Shown one piece after another: positions 31,987-43,735 of a stretch of 64,000 bases of DNA. Position 1 is the stretch's first letter. Each line of letters opens with the position of its first letter. Both the position numbers and the translations under genes were made by a program. The notes below the pieces were generated by a model that was given only the letters and a program-made list of their open reading frames with translations, ran no database searches and had not been told where the DNA came from. The stretch comes from Peribolospora baueri. Taxonomy: Eukaryota > Basidiomycota > Peribolosporomycetes > Peribolosporales > Peribolosporaceae. The stretch spans positions 25,479-89,478 of the forward strand of contig JAMDHS010000083.1 in assembly GCA_029717555.1 (NCBI GenBank), written 5' to 3'.

Positions 31987-34900
31987 CTACGCTCTTGAGA
32001 CGATCAGAGGCATCTGCGAGCCCTTCTCTTTCTGACTTATGACCCTTTGAGATGAAGCGGAAGCGGACAGGTGACGAATGAGGGAGGGAAAACGACGAGT
32101 CAGGATAATCGACCAAAGGATGAATCTGGCCGGAATCGGCTCGGCTCAGCTCACCTCGGGCGCAATACGATCCCTTGCTTCGTCTCGATCTCCAACCCGG
32201 GCACAGGCTCGAACTTGAATGACCGAATGAGGGTGGAGAGGATGACCTTGAATTCGGCTGGACGGTGGGCCGAGGGAAGATGGGCGTGGGGATTCGTTAG
32301 CCCCGGTTCTGCAACGCACGCTTCGGGCCGACGGCCCTTGCGACGACTTCGGACTCGGATTCGGATCCGAGTCCACAATCCACTCACTCAAGGCAAACTT
32401 GCTTCCGATGCTGCAAACCGTCGGTGAAGGGAGGGCCGGCCGAAGAGACGTCGCGTCGCGGTCAGATGACGATGGCATCAGCTTCGGCGTACCCACGAGC
32501 ACGAGCACGAGCAGGAGCACGCTTCGCGCTCACCAGCTACGGGGACCGTTCATAAACGTCATGACGTTGCCGGGCATGTGGGCGTCGATGACCGCTTGCG
32601 GCAGCTCGTCCCATCGATCCGGCCTGTGATGGTAGGGCGCCCCGTAACGACGGACGGACGAGAACACGGTCAGGCTGACGGTCAGCACCACTATACCTTT
32701 CTATTGTCGCCACTTTTTCTCGACGCGGCCCCCCGGCGCGCATGTGAGGCACTTGCCTGAACTTGTCGGCGTCTGGGCCGAAGATGAACTTAGACTTGTT
32801 TACCGCCTACAAGCGAGCGAGCGAGCGAGCGAAAAAATAGGCGAACGCGACGGAAGAAAGTGGCGTGAGCAACCCATCCCTTCTCGTCTCGTCTCGTCGG
32901 CGCGCAATGTCAGGAGCGAGAAGAGGGAAAGAGTATGCTCACGGTGATGGGAATGAGAACTTCGTCTCCCTGAAAGAGAGGGACAAGAGACGGGTAAAGA
33001 CGGCCAAATCGGATCAGCCGGGAGCGAGAGCGAGAGCTAACCGAAAAGCCAGTCACGTCCACGCCTCGACTGGACCGGACCGAGGTGAACACAACACACC
33101 TTTTTGACGGGCAGCTCAGTGATGGTACGCTTTCCGTCCCTGGAAAGGACGGGGTTGCCGAGCGGGATGATATCATCATGTGCTGCCGTGCGAACCGTAC
33201 TACCCGGATGGGAACACGCGACGCGACGCGATGCAATGAAAGGCCACGAGGAGGGTCAGCCCCTCCTCGCAGAAAACGGGAAACGAAAGAAAAAAAAAGG
33301 CCCATTACGGGGGGCCGAAACGCACCTCGGCACAGCGGGCGTGAACCTCATCATCTCCTTCGTGACCTTTTCGAGGAATGGCAGCTCGTTCAGTTCGCTG
33401 TAGTTGATCTCGCTGTCCGGGTTAGGGAGTGCGGCTTGAACCTCGGCGCGCAGCTTGGACTGGACGTCCGGGTGGTTTGAGAGCGTCCAGAGGGTCCACG
33501 TCAGTGAGGTCGCCGTGGTCTGTGGCAAGGAGGGGAAGGGGTGGACAAGTTAGCAGAGGAGGGGGTGGTGAAGAAGTTAGTAGAGGAGTTTGGTGAAAGA
33601 GGGGCTGGCCCTGTTGACGGACGAAGACACACTCACCTCGTGCCCGGCGAGGATCTGCTCGGTGGGTAAGAGAGGAAGACACGGTCGGGAGGGGCGAATC
33701 AATCAGCGCGCCTCGTCCAGAATCGATCGAAGCGACGAGAGGGTACAGAAAGCATGGAGAACCAACCATGGTCGTCAACTGTCCGAGCACCTCGTCATCC
33801 CTCAACCTCTCGTTATCCTTGAGGTCGTCAGCCATGTTGGCCCTTATGACGAGATGAAGGACGTCCTTGTGGCCACCTGCTGTCGTCACGTCCTCGTCGA
33901 ACGCCGATTTGGAGAGCTTCTCCCCGCCGCCCACGTCGGCGTTCGCGGAGAGCTTGGGTGGAAGCGCAGCACCGGAGCGTTTGGTGATGTGGCCGGGGTC
34001 GGGAGGCGAGGCGGGGAGGGAAAGGCCGACTTCGGCGGCAATGAGTCTCTTCTTCTCCTCGAGGATCTGCCGCGAGACGCGCTGCATCGTGGCGAGGCAG
34101 CTTTGTGGATGGGAACGAGACGAGCAGGAGACGAGGACGCCGACCGATGTTTACGACCATATTAGATGCGGGGGGTCAACGTCGGTTCGCAATCGACCCG
34201 GTGGAACGGAAGGGTACTCACGACTTGATCGTCAAGTTGCGTTTGGTCGGCAATTTCCTGTGCCGATGGGAAGACATGAAGGCGACACGAAATACTCAGC
34301 GAACGCGAGTTCGGATCGCAGCTTCACCGCCGCCCCGGACACACGCACCTGAGCCATCTGAAAGCGCGAAACTTCTGCATGGCTATGACGAGCAGGTTCA
34401 AGAGCGACATGTCGAACCCAGCCTTCATCATGCTGTTGAATGCGTCGGCCACCTCGTCGCCTTCCTCCCCGCCGATGAGCGAGTTGAAGTTGTACGAGAA
34501 GCCGGCGTCGCCGATGATGTCGAGCGTTGTGCGGCTCAACCAAAACATGGCGTCGGTGACGACCGTGCCGGCTTGAGCGGGCACGACGACAGCGTTGGCG
34601 CCATCTGCGGCGGGGCTGGGGTCGTGGACGACGCCGTCGACGATGGCACCAAGATGGCGGGAGAGCCTGTTGGCGTGGCGGAAAAAGGTGGGCGTGAGGT
34701 CGCGGACGGAGGATTGGCTGAAAGCGGGGTTGAGGACCTTGCGCTGGCGGCGGTGGGCGTGTCCCTCGGCGACGAGGATGCCCTCACCGAGGAGCCTGGC
34801 GAGGAAGGAGCGCGTGCCCTCAGGCTTGGGGTATTCGTAGCTCTTGGACATGAGCACATAGTTGAGCGCCTTGGGATCGGTGATCCAGAGACGGTCGCTG

Positions 34901-35290
34901 TAGAGCATGCCCTTGTACACCAAGACGGGACCGTATTGATCCATCCACTTGAGGTGCTGGTCTGCTGGCTCCGCCACTCTGATCTCTGCGAGCGAGTTCG
35001 GGGAGGAGAAGGAGCGGGTTAGTCCTTGTCTGGAGACGGGACGGGAAGGGTGCCCGTCCGTCTGTCTGTCTGTCGCGTCGCTCGCTGCACTCGCCAGGTA
35101 AGTTTCCCCATATGGCCGCCCTCAAGCCGATCGGTCTGGGGCCGGGCAAGTGTCGATACTTGGACACGTAGGGCTTGAGGACGATGCGATAGGCGAGGAG
35201 GGCGGCGAGGAGAAGCGGGGGGAGGGCGAGGAGGACCCATGGGTGGTGGGCGAGGAGGGGGATGATGGGCGCGGTCGGGAGGGTGGGCAT
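31987..35290 (-). CDS. Cytochrome P450 monooxygenase
   Basis: Membrane-anchored haem-thiolate monooxygenase; substrate unknown. Thirteen exons: 35290-35095, 34985-34349, 34257-34222, 34100-33767, 33654-33637, 33519-33326, 33199-33100, 32969-32943, 32806-32757, 32623-32534, 32410-32388, 32257-32155, 32044-31987, about 621 residues. An N-terminal hydrophobic anchor (LLALPPLLLAALLAYRIVL) is followed by PGP. The I-helix motif AGHETT is built from an 18-nt exon (ILAGHE) plus the next. EMMR is the ExxR pair (about 462-465), FRPDRWDE the PERF-like motif, and FMNGPRSCIGSKFAL the haem loop. The Cys codon (about 561) is split TG|C by an intron. Two introns look like GC-AG: 32756-32624 with a perfect GCAAGT donor, and the first, 35094-34986, with GCGAGT, the only way I found to keep frame. 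A Pro/Gly/Ser-rich insert near residues 300-345 makes it longer than the usual 500-560. Confidence 0.9.
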
Positions 35291-35930
35291 GGTGGGCGGG
35301 CGGGAAGGGGGATGGTGGTTGGGGAGGAAGAGTGGTAACGCGAAGGGGAACTAAGTAGTGGACGACGAATGTATGCGCACACCGTCGACGTCGACCGGCG
35401 CGTTCGATACGGAGATATAAAAGGTCGGAGGGCGTCTTCGTTGCGTGTGCGTCTGAGGTCTGCTCACTTGACTTGGCCGTCCGGGGCGACGACGATGACG
35501 CCGACGCTGACGACGACAACAATCTCGATGTCCGACGCTGACCTCGTCTCGCTCCGAACTTGGCCCTGCTGTGCTCGACTCGACGATCCCTCCGCCTTCT
35601 TCGTATCCCGTTCCTGAGCCTAGCCTGTCTCTCATCTTGCGACGTCGGACGCGAGCTCGCTAATCTCTCGCCCGGGCCGATGTGTGGTCCCGCGGCGCAA
35701 TCGGCCAACGCCGGGCCGCCCGGCAGACGATCGCATGCATATGCAAATTTCAGGCACCTCTTCCTTCCCATCCTCGACAAGTAGTAGAACTCAGAATTGA
35801 CCCCATGTCTGTCCCGGACAGGACCTAGAAAAGGCACTCAAAGTGTCTATACATGGACGACGCACAGACGCAGACGCATAGCCGACCGGCCGGCTGGCTG
35901 GCCACGTCCGTCACTCTCATGCCGACCTCA
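35291..35930. other. Intergenic: P450 promoter and anoctamin 3' flank
   Basis: About 640 bp between the P450 start and the anoctamin stop, both on the minus strand. It likely contains the P450 promoter. No coding, RNA or repeat feature could be supported. Confidence 0.55.
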
Positions 35931-38878
35931 TCACTCCGTCTTGCCCGCCCGCCTAATCTCCGCCACGCCGTCGACGCCGCGTCCCCAGAAGGAGCGCGAA
36001 TCTTCCTGCGCGGCTGAGGGAGCAGCCAGCGCCTCCGTTCCACCCGCTCCACCTCCAGCGACGCCCTGCATGGCGTTCGCGGCGCCGGACCGGGCGACGA
36101 AATCCCTCTTCAAATCCCAGTCCATCCGTCGGAGCTGCATCTCCTCCTCGCTGTGCAACCACAGCGCTCGCTCCAGGACGTGCCGCACCAGGCTGCGTAG
36201 GAAGCCGTATGCTTGCTCCGAGCCGAGCGCTACGAGAGCGGCAGAGAGCACGGCGCCGACGGCTCCCGGGCAGATCGACGAGAACACGGCCGAGTTGGCA
36301 GACCGCAAGGGCGAGAGGAACGACGAGCCCGAGGTGCCGAAGAGGTAGACTAGCGAGGCGTTGGTGAGCGCAGAGAGCCATGAGATGAAGCCCTGGAGGA
36401 AAAAATAGACATAAAAAATAAAAATAAAAAAAGCCAGGACGCGATGCCGGTCATGCTCAGCGCTGCTCGCATCCCATCAACCCCTCACACCGCGCCCCCA
36501 ATCCGAACCAGGCACTCCTCACCATAGTCTCAAGCCAAGGTCCAATAGTCTCGGTCCTGTAAGGCACCGGCCTGCGCGCGTGCACACAGATCTTCAAAGC
36601 GTCGGATCGGATCTCGACAAAGTTGTTGATGTACGCCATGAGACCGGCTAGCGGCCATGCCACGGACCAGAGAGTCACGTAACCGAACTGCGCCAGAGGT
36701 CAGGGGAGCCACGGGTCAGCAGCCAATTTCGCACAACGCAGCTGGTCATCGGAGTGCTAGTCGAGTCGACGCTCACCTGCGTCGCCATCTCGGCATAGTC
36801 GACGAACAGACTGTATTCCGGCAGCTCGAGCTCGGCCTCGACGCGCTCGACAAAGACCTTGTCCTCCTCCTCCTCCTTCGTCTTCTCCTGATCACCGTCG
36901 GGAAGAGTCTTCTCGCCCTTGCCTTCTCCGTTCTTGCTCGTAGCACCTCCCTGGTCGTTCGCGCTCTTCTTCACCGTGTGCTCGTGGACCTTGTGCATGA
37001 CGAGCCGTTTGAGCCACGGCACGATCAGTTCGGTTGCTAGGTTCGTCACCTGGCCTGTGACGGTGTAAGCGAACAGTTGTTTCTCCAGCCTGTCCGTCGA
37101 GACCTCAAAGTGCGGCCTCACGTCCTTGCCACCGTTGATCATGCTGTCCACATGGCTCTGATCCGACGACGAGCCAAAGCCATCGAATCGGAGTCCGAGA
37201 GTATGGCCGAACCGATCGACGATGGCGGAACCAAAGGGGATGTATACGTACGCAGACAACATAAGCGCCCCGTAAGCGACAAAGGCGTTGAGAGCGAACA
37301 TCTTGATCGTCAGCGAATAGTCGTGCGAGCTCTCGTGATGGTGGTTCTCCCAGTTTGTCAGCCCCGTCGCCGTCTCTTGCCAGAGCGCTAGGATGCTCGG
37401 GATGACGGTGGCGAAGATGACGGTGGGAATGTAAGGCTATCGACCGAGTTAGGGCATCGGTATATGAGTCGTGGCGAAAACTCACAAAAAAAAACCTTCG
37501 AGCGACAAACTGCCGCGTCCAGAGCAGACTTACGACGTATTGGTGACCCGGTCCATCGTAGAGCTGGGATACGAATTCCTCCAACACGAATATCACCGTC
37601 ATGACCGCGCCCAGCAACGCGGCGAACAAGAGCAGAACCTGTACGAAAAGGAAGATCCATCAGCGTCTTGATCGACGTCGAGGAACATCCCCGCTGAGCG
37701 GGTCCACTCACCGGCAGACTGGCCCAGGTGCGCATGTCCCTCTTCCACCAGGGGAAAACTTCGACGATCTCTCCTGTCGCCTCGTCCATCTCACGCCTCT
37801 CCGGCTTGAACCCGTGCCGTTTGCTCTCCACTTTGCGCACCCCTCGCGTCCCCCACCGGACAGACAGCTTTCGTTCACGCATCCGCCAGCTCTCCACGAA
37901 CACTGTGCTCCACCCCACGGCGAGGAGCGAGTAGAGAGCGGAAAACGACACGCCGAGGGACCACACGCTGAGACCAAGGACGGCGATCGGGAGCAAAGAC
38001 AAGAAGTAGTAGTTGAGGAAGGCGAAGTAGAGCGCCACAGCCTCGCCAAAGTGGTTCCGCACGCTGTCCAGTTCCGCGAGCGTGATGCCGCGAAGAGAGA
38101 GGCCCTTCCCAGAGCTCCAACGCTGCAGCCATTCGCGGTTAAAGGTGGCGTCGTGGAGAGGCGTAAGGGAAAGCAGGTGCGGGAATTCCTCCGAGCCCGG
38201 TCTGACGCCCGCGCCGGGCAGGTTTTGCGAGACGGCGGAGACCGTCGCCGTTGGTTGGTCCGCGTCCGTCGAGGCCTTTGTCGAGATCACTTCATCGCGA
38301 GGAGGTGAGACGAGGAGGTGGTGGACGTGGCGGAGTCTCTCGGCGGAAGACAGCGTCTCTGGATTACGCGACGACGAGCGCCGGTCCACGGCAGGTCCGG
38401 GGACGAAGCTGGTCTTGACGCCATGGAGCCAGTCGCTGAGTCTGACGATGCGAGCAGGGACGCGAAGGCCAATGTGATGAGGAGGGAAGACGAAGGTGTA
38501 CACGGCCGTCCGGCGTGACCGCCAGTCCATGCTCATTCACGCGCTGCCCTCCCACCTTTCATGGTTCATCACATCATTCAGCCTGTCGTCGGGGCAGCTC
38601 ACAAAGACGAGCAGCCTGTTCGAGCCCTCCGAGCCCTGCCGGACGGTAACCTTGAGCCCGACGAGCTGAAGCCTGCTTACCAGCTTCTCGAACTCGGCCC
38701 CCCTCTCCCTCTCCTGCACCTCCCGTCCCTGCCCTCGGCCCTTCTTCGACTTGGCGTCATCGAGCTTGATACTGAACTCGAGCACGTAGTCCACGCCAAA
38801 CGAGCCAGGCTCGTCACGGGACTTCTTTTCGGACGATGTGCCCGGCGAGACGACCGCTTGGGCGCTGTCGGGGGCCAT
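35931..38878 (-). CDS. Anoctamin/TMEM16 family membrane protein (Ist2-like)
   Basis: Polytopic membrane protein of the anoctamin (DUF590) family. Fungal members act as lipid scramblases or as ER-plasma-membrane tethers. Exons: 38878-38556, 38441-37712, 37638-37534, 37436-36777, 36687-36523, 36392-35931, giving 814 residues. The N-terminal cytosolic domain includes DYVLEFSIKLDD and RLSDWLHGVKTSF. Hydrophobic spans follow from NYYFLSLLPIAVLGLSVWSL, with VLLLFAALLGAVMTVIFVLE, PYIPTVIFATVIPSILALW and MFALNAFVAYGALMLSAYVY. The conserved FGYVTLWSVAWPLAGLMAYI and NNFVEIRSDALKICVHARRP are hallmark family segments. Between two spans lies a charged Lys/Glu-rich loop (residues about 500-540). The short tail lacks the long basic region of yeast Ist2, so plasma-membrane tethering is uncertain. 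A more upstream Met (38950) is in frame but has a weaker context than ATGGCC at 38878. Confidence 0.88.
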
Positions 38879-39445
38879 TGATTGAAGAGCGTTAGGCGGA
38901 GGCGATTTGTGGTCGGCCGTGTGCGATGGTGTTGGCAAGGCAGGGCACAAGGCCGATTCTGGGGGTTAGATGAGCAGTCGAGGCCGCGGACGGGCGCTCT
39001 TCTATCTCCGCGTTTCGTTCACGCCGAACGCGATGACGTTCCGAGCGATCGGACGGGCGCGCAGAAAAATCCAAAAATACGCGCACATGTACATTTTTCC
39101 ATCTCTCACTTCGAGATTCGTCAGGCCAGTTACCAGCTTCTATACATGGCCGCAAACACGACTGGCGCCCCCTCTTCCATCCATATCTAGACGGCCCTCT
39201 AGTTGGAGGTCAGCGTGATTAACGGTCGAGCAAAAAGTCGTTGAAGGCTGCGCGAACGCGATCACGTGACATCACTTGCTGCGGTAGCGACGAGTGAGAT
39301 CGCCTGCCGTCCCCCGAAATTCTCTCTGCCTTGAGGACGCATCGAAACATCGTCAAGAGCTTTTCTCCCTCACATCTTCTTCCAACCCCCTCTACCGACT
39401 TTCTTCCTTCCACGTAGGCCGAAGACGCAAAGCCTATTGCGCCGC
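38879..39445. promoter_or_regulatory. Divergent promoter region, anoctamin / API5-like
   Basis: About 570 bp between two divergent start codons. It should carry both promoters. The last 100 bp before the plus-strand gene is pyrimidine-rich, typical of a leader. No specific elements were identified. Confidence 0.5.
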
Positions 39446-42400
39446 ATGTCCATCGATCCGCCTCATAACGGGGCTGTCCGCCGACCTCAGCCTCACCCCG
39501 ACGTCTACCAGCTTGGAGGACTGGAGGGGAGGAGCAACGGGCGAGAGATGCCGGGCAGGAAACGGGATGTGAACAGGGACAGGGATGGACGCGGACGATC
39601 TCGCTCCCCACCACCTCGTGGTCAGACGCTACGGCGGCCTCGACCATGGGGCGCCGGCGCCGGCGGCAGTCGATCTCCAGCCTTCCAGGGGCCGGGGCCG
39701 AGTTTCGAGCCGCAGGTTGATGCCCAGGCGCTAGCCACCCGGATAAGCACCTGGATGGGCGTGTTCAGCAACCAGCAACGAAACCAGTTGGCATATGACG
39801 CCGCGTTTGAGAAGCTTCTCGATCTTTACGACGGGCTGGTCGACGGGAGCGCCAGTCCAGGGATAAGTCGCGGGGACGCGGGCGGGTTGATGGAAAGGAT
39901 CAGGACGGGCTTGGTCATGGGCTTTGAGGACACGTTGACGCGCGACCTCCAGGCTAGGGCGATGAAGATTGTTGGACCAGAGGTCAAGGCGAAGCTGAAG
40001 GGCTTGCTCGACAAAGCTCGAAACGACCCGGCCGTCACGGCGCGCGTGCGGAGACATCTCGATCTGATCCACATGCGGGAGAAGGAGGCCGCTGCCGCGC
40101 GCCTGCCGCGGTCGCCCCTGGGGCCATCGCCAGGTGGCCAGCCTTCCGCTCCAACTTCTGACGTTCGACATCGCCCTTCATCGCCTCCACGTCGACGCCA
40201 TGCTTCTCCCCCTCGTTCACCTGACCCTCCTCCGACGAGGTCGCTTCAGAGCCAACTGAAGGCGTTGGATGCCATGGGAGCTCAGGCGAGGTACGAGAAG
40301 CTGCTGAAGATGTTGGATACGGCTACTTCCTCTGGAAAGGAGGAAGACCTGTCCCAGATCCGGCAGCAGCTCATTGACAAGTTCTCCACCGAGCTGCCTC
40401 TAGACCTACAGACAAGGGTGGTAGATGTAGTGTTTGACCTGTGTGAGGCGTCTGAAAAGGAGGTAAGTTGAACGAACCGCCAAACTTTCCGAGTGGATGG
40501 GTATGGTGTGAACTCATAAACCTTCTGCCCGGCCTTAACCAGACTCGAATCGTTGGCTACAAAGCCCTCGGCCGATTTAGCGACGTCGATTCTCGTCTCA
40601 TCAGACAAAACACCGATGTTCTGGTTCAGCTTCTTCAAGTCGGTGAGTTTCTATGCTGATGCTGCGCTTTGGCCGCACAAGCTGACAACCCTGTCTCTCT
40701 TGACCTTGGCAATCCCCTTAACCTGTGTAGAGGACCAAGAAGAACTCAAGGTTATCCGATCAATGCTTCTGGACCACCTGATGAAGGATCCATCGGCGGC
40801 TCTAGAAGTGATTGTTACAGATCACTGCACTGGCGATCTTCGATCTATTGCTTTACGATTCCTCTTCTATAACGGTGCCGAGTTCCGAAACAAAATCCTC
40901 AAAGGCAACGCGGGTCTCGAAACAAAATTTGCGGATTGGATGAAGCCGGTGCGTGATTCCTCTCGAGCGTCCCTGATTAGCCCTGTATCGCTCACGTGAG
41001 GAATATCTTCCCCTTTCTTCTCGAAACAGGTCATTCAAATTTCGGCAGGAGACGATCTGGTCAAGTGTCTCGTCATGCTCGTCCAGCTCGATATTTTTGC
41101 TCCGATACCCGAGGAAAGTGCAGTGCCGCCGGAGCGAGGGGCTTATTGGTGCGAAGTCTCCCTAGCTCTGGCCGCGAAGGCTGAAGCGGAGATCGACGCG
41201 TACATGTGCAAGCGTGAAGCCGGAGACGACACGGCATCGACGTCCTCCCGAAGGGGCTTGACGCGCCGTTTCTCCCGGGGTGGAGAACCAATTCCGTTTA
41301 CAGAACTGTCGCCCACTCTAGCGATGGTGGAGCAGCAGATCCGTCTTCGGACCAGCTTCGAGTCGCTCTGGCCTTTCGTCGATCTCGCGGCTTGTCGAGT
41401 CTTCGCGTATCGTTTCAGGCCGTCAGGTGTGAAGGCGGGCGGAGATGACGGCGAAGCGACCTCATCGCTCGAAAAGGTTCCGATTTCTTCAAAATTAACG
41501 TCTTCGGCTTGCTCCTTCGCTCTGCTCGGGACAACCGTTCAAGCTCCGCTAGCGCGCCTCATTGCCAGCATTGTAGATCGCCGCTTAGGCTCGCCCGCGT
41601 CCGCCACCACCGATGGGACAGTCCCTCTCGACGCCCGGGATGCGAGCGTTCTCACAGATCTAGTCTACGGCGTTTGCATCACTATCACTGTGGGTGACGG
41701 GTGTCGTTCTGCTCCTTCTCATCGTCGTCGTCGTCGTCGCCGTCGCGCTGCGGGGTGCAGAGGGACTTGGAGGGGCGCGCTATTGTCGACTTTCAGCAAC
41801 CATGAGCAGGCTCGGCTAGCTCTCTCGCACGTTTGCCAGCCAAACCAGCTCGCGACGGACGGAAAGGGCTCTCGCTGCGCCTGTCAGGCTCCTCCAGCGT
41901 CGTCGCGGCGTGGCGTGACAACGGTCGACGAAGTCGGGTGATGGGCGTAATATCAACTTACGGTGGACGGATCGCCCCTGCACTCTTTCCTCCCCTTCCG
42001 TTGCTTCTTTCTACAGGACGTCTTCGGCGGTCCGTCGGCCGCATCGGGTAAGATGGCTACCGAGCTGGGCGAACCCCTGCTCTTCATGCTGATGACGGCC
42101 TTCGACAAGGTGAGCGAAACGTTTTTGTGACTCTCGAGAACCTCGATGCTGATTTGATATTCTGGGACTACATGAACGCATCAGCTGCACAAGATGAAGG
42201 GGGCGCAATCGCACGAGCCGTTGGACTCGACAGACGTAGATGCTTTAGAGGCCATCATCGAGAATCCGGCTTTCTTTGATCGGCTTCGCTTGCTCCGTTC
42301 GACGGCTCAGGACTTCATCTCCAAGAACCGGGGCAGGCCCCGAGTCCTTAGACGCGCTTTGATTGCGGCAGAGAATGTGGTCGAGCTCGTCAAGGTTAGT

Positions 42401-43465
42401 GATTAGTGGTCATATCTCGAGGGCCAACAGTAAATGGGAGAGCTTACGAAGCTTATCTAATGTTCCCGGATTCAGGAGCTCTCCAAAGATCCACGTTCTC
42501 GTCAGCATATCCTCGACATCTCGCCATCTTGGTCGCAAAACTTAGCGTCCGACCATTCTCAACTGCCGGTAGCTCCTTCCCCCAGGGAGCCACTAAGAGC
42601 ACCAAGCGCACCCAGTCCCCCGACCGGTCCCAGAGAACGAGGCAGGACACGAATCGGCGACCAGGTTTGGACAAGGTTGAAGAGGACGTGGGATGACACG
42701 AGGTCGAACGAGGTACGGCGGACGGACAGCTCGCCTAGTGGTTGCCGGGAAGGACCTTCTGGTGGCTCGCCGACGCCGGCTATCCAGGACAGGGACGAGC
42801 CGGCAGCCAAAAAGGTCCGCGAGAGCCCGCCCGAGAAGTCGTCGGAAGTCGACCCGCGGAGTCATTCGGATCCCCAGGCGTTCGACACGTCGCCGACTGC
42901 AGATCGTCTAGGTCAAGATCGAGGAGGACACAGGGAACGGGAGAGAGCAAGCCAGTGGGAAGAGGCCGAAAGCGGCAGCGGCACGCCCCTATCTCGCGAA
43001 AAAACGGCCGGAGCGTCCGGCTCGCTTCAGTCTCGTCTTGGCGGTTTGGCCTCTCAGGACGAGGCCATCCCTTGGAAGGAGAAGGAGCAGCAGGAGCAGC
43101 AGACGCAGCAGGAACCTGCTGATGTCGGCCGCGAGGCTACACCGCACGGATTTTCTATCCACGGCGCGGCCGACAAGGCGCGAGGGGCGATGGATGGCCC
43201 AAGTAGGGAAGAAGGCGGTGGGCAGGCGGGAAGGAATCGAGGCGGCGAAGACCGAGACGATAGTACTGGTGCGGGCCTGTCTATTCGCGGAAGGGCGACA
43301 GGAGGAAGAGGTGTGGAAGGGCGCGATCCAAGCCGAGGTCCAGCGGCGATGGCAGGAGGCATCTCCATTCGTGGCCGGGCTGGGAGTCCACGCGACGAAC
43401 GGCCTAACGGTGCTCAGCTTTCACGCGAGCGTGATTTGGGATGGGCACGGCGGGGTAGGAGATAG
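39446..43465 (+). CDS. API5-like helical-repeat protein with RS-type N-terminus and low-complexity tail
   Basis: Exons 39446-40462, 40543-40642, 40731-40948, 41030-41689, 42017-42109, 42185-42394 and 42476-43465 encode 1095 residues. The centre (about 280-720) resembles the HEAT/ARM-like fold of apoptosis inhibitor 5. DLQTRVVDVVFDLCEASEKE corresponds to API5's FDLCED block; DVLVQLLQVEDQEELKVIRS matches its ILTQLLQTDD region, and LRSIALRFLFYN the following helices. API5/AAC11 is a nuclear protein linked to mRNA export and survival in animals. The N-terminus has Arg/Ser and Pro-rich runs (SRSPPPRGQ), fitting an RNA-linked nuclear role. The C-terminal 330 residues are disordered and charged, with a KRT basic patch and repeated SIRGRA motifs. 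Exon boundaries are all in phase, and the donor at 41690 is GTGGGT. The API5 assignment is by pattern only, and another HEAT-repeat family is possible. Confidence 0.65.
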
Positions 43466-43735
43466 GCCGGAAGCTGGGTAATCATGACCTCGGGCGGTAA
43501 ATCGAGGGTACTTTCCTTTCTAGCATACCTTGTGTACTGTGTCATCGGGGAATCAAGAAGTGGTGTTTGGAGCGAACCGTTGGAACGGCACGTGATTGAG
43601 AGACTGCGGCCGGGGTTCGATCATTGTATGCGAAGTACTGGCTGCCTCCTATTCATTAATCACACACGATCCCTCCGGCATCGCGTCTCATCGAGACGAG
43701 CGGCACATACCTTGTCAACGACGGACGCGGGAGCG

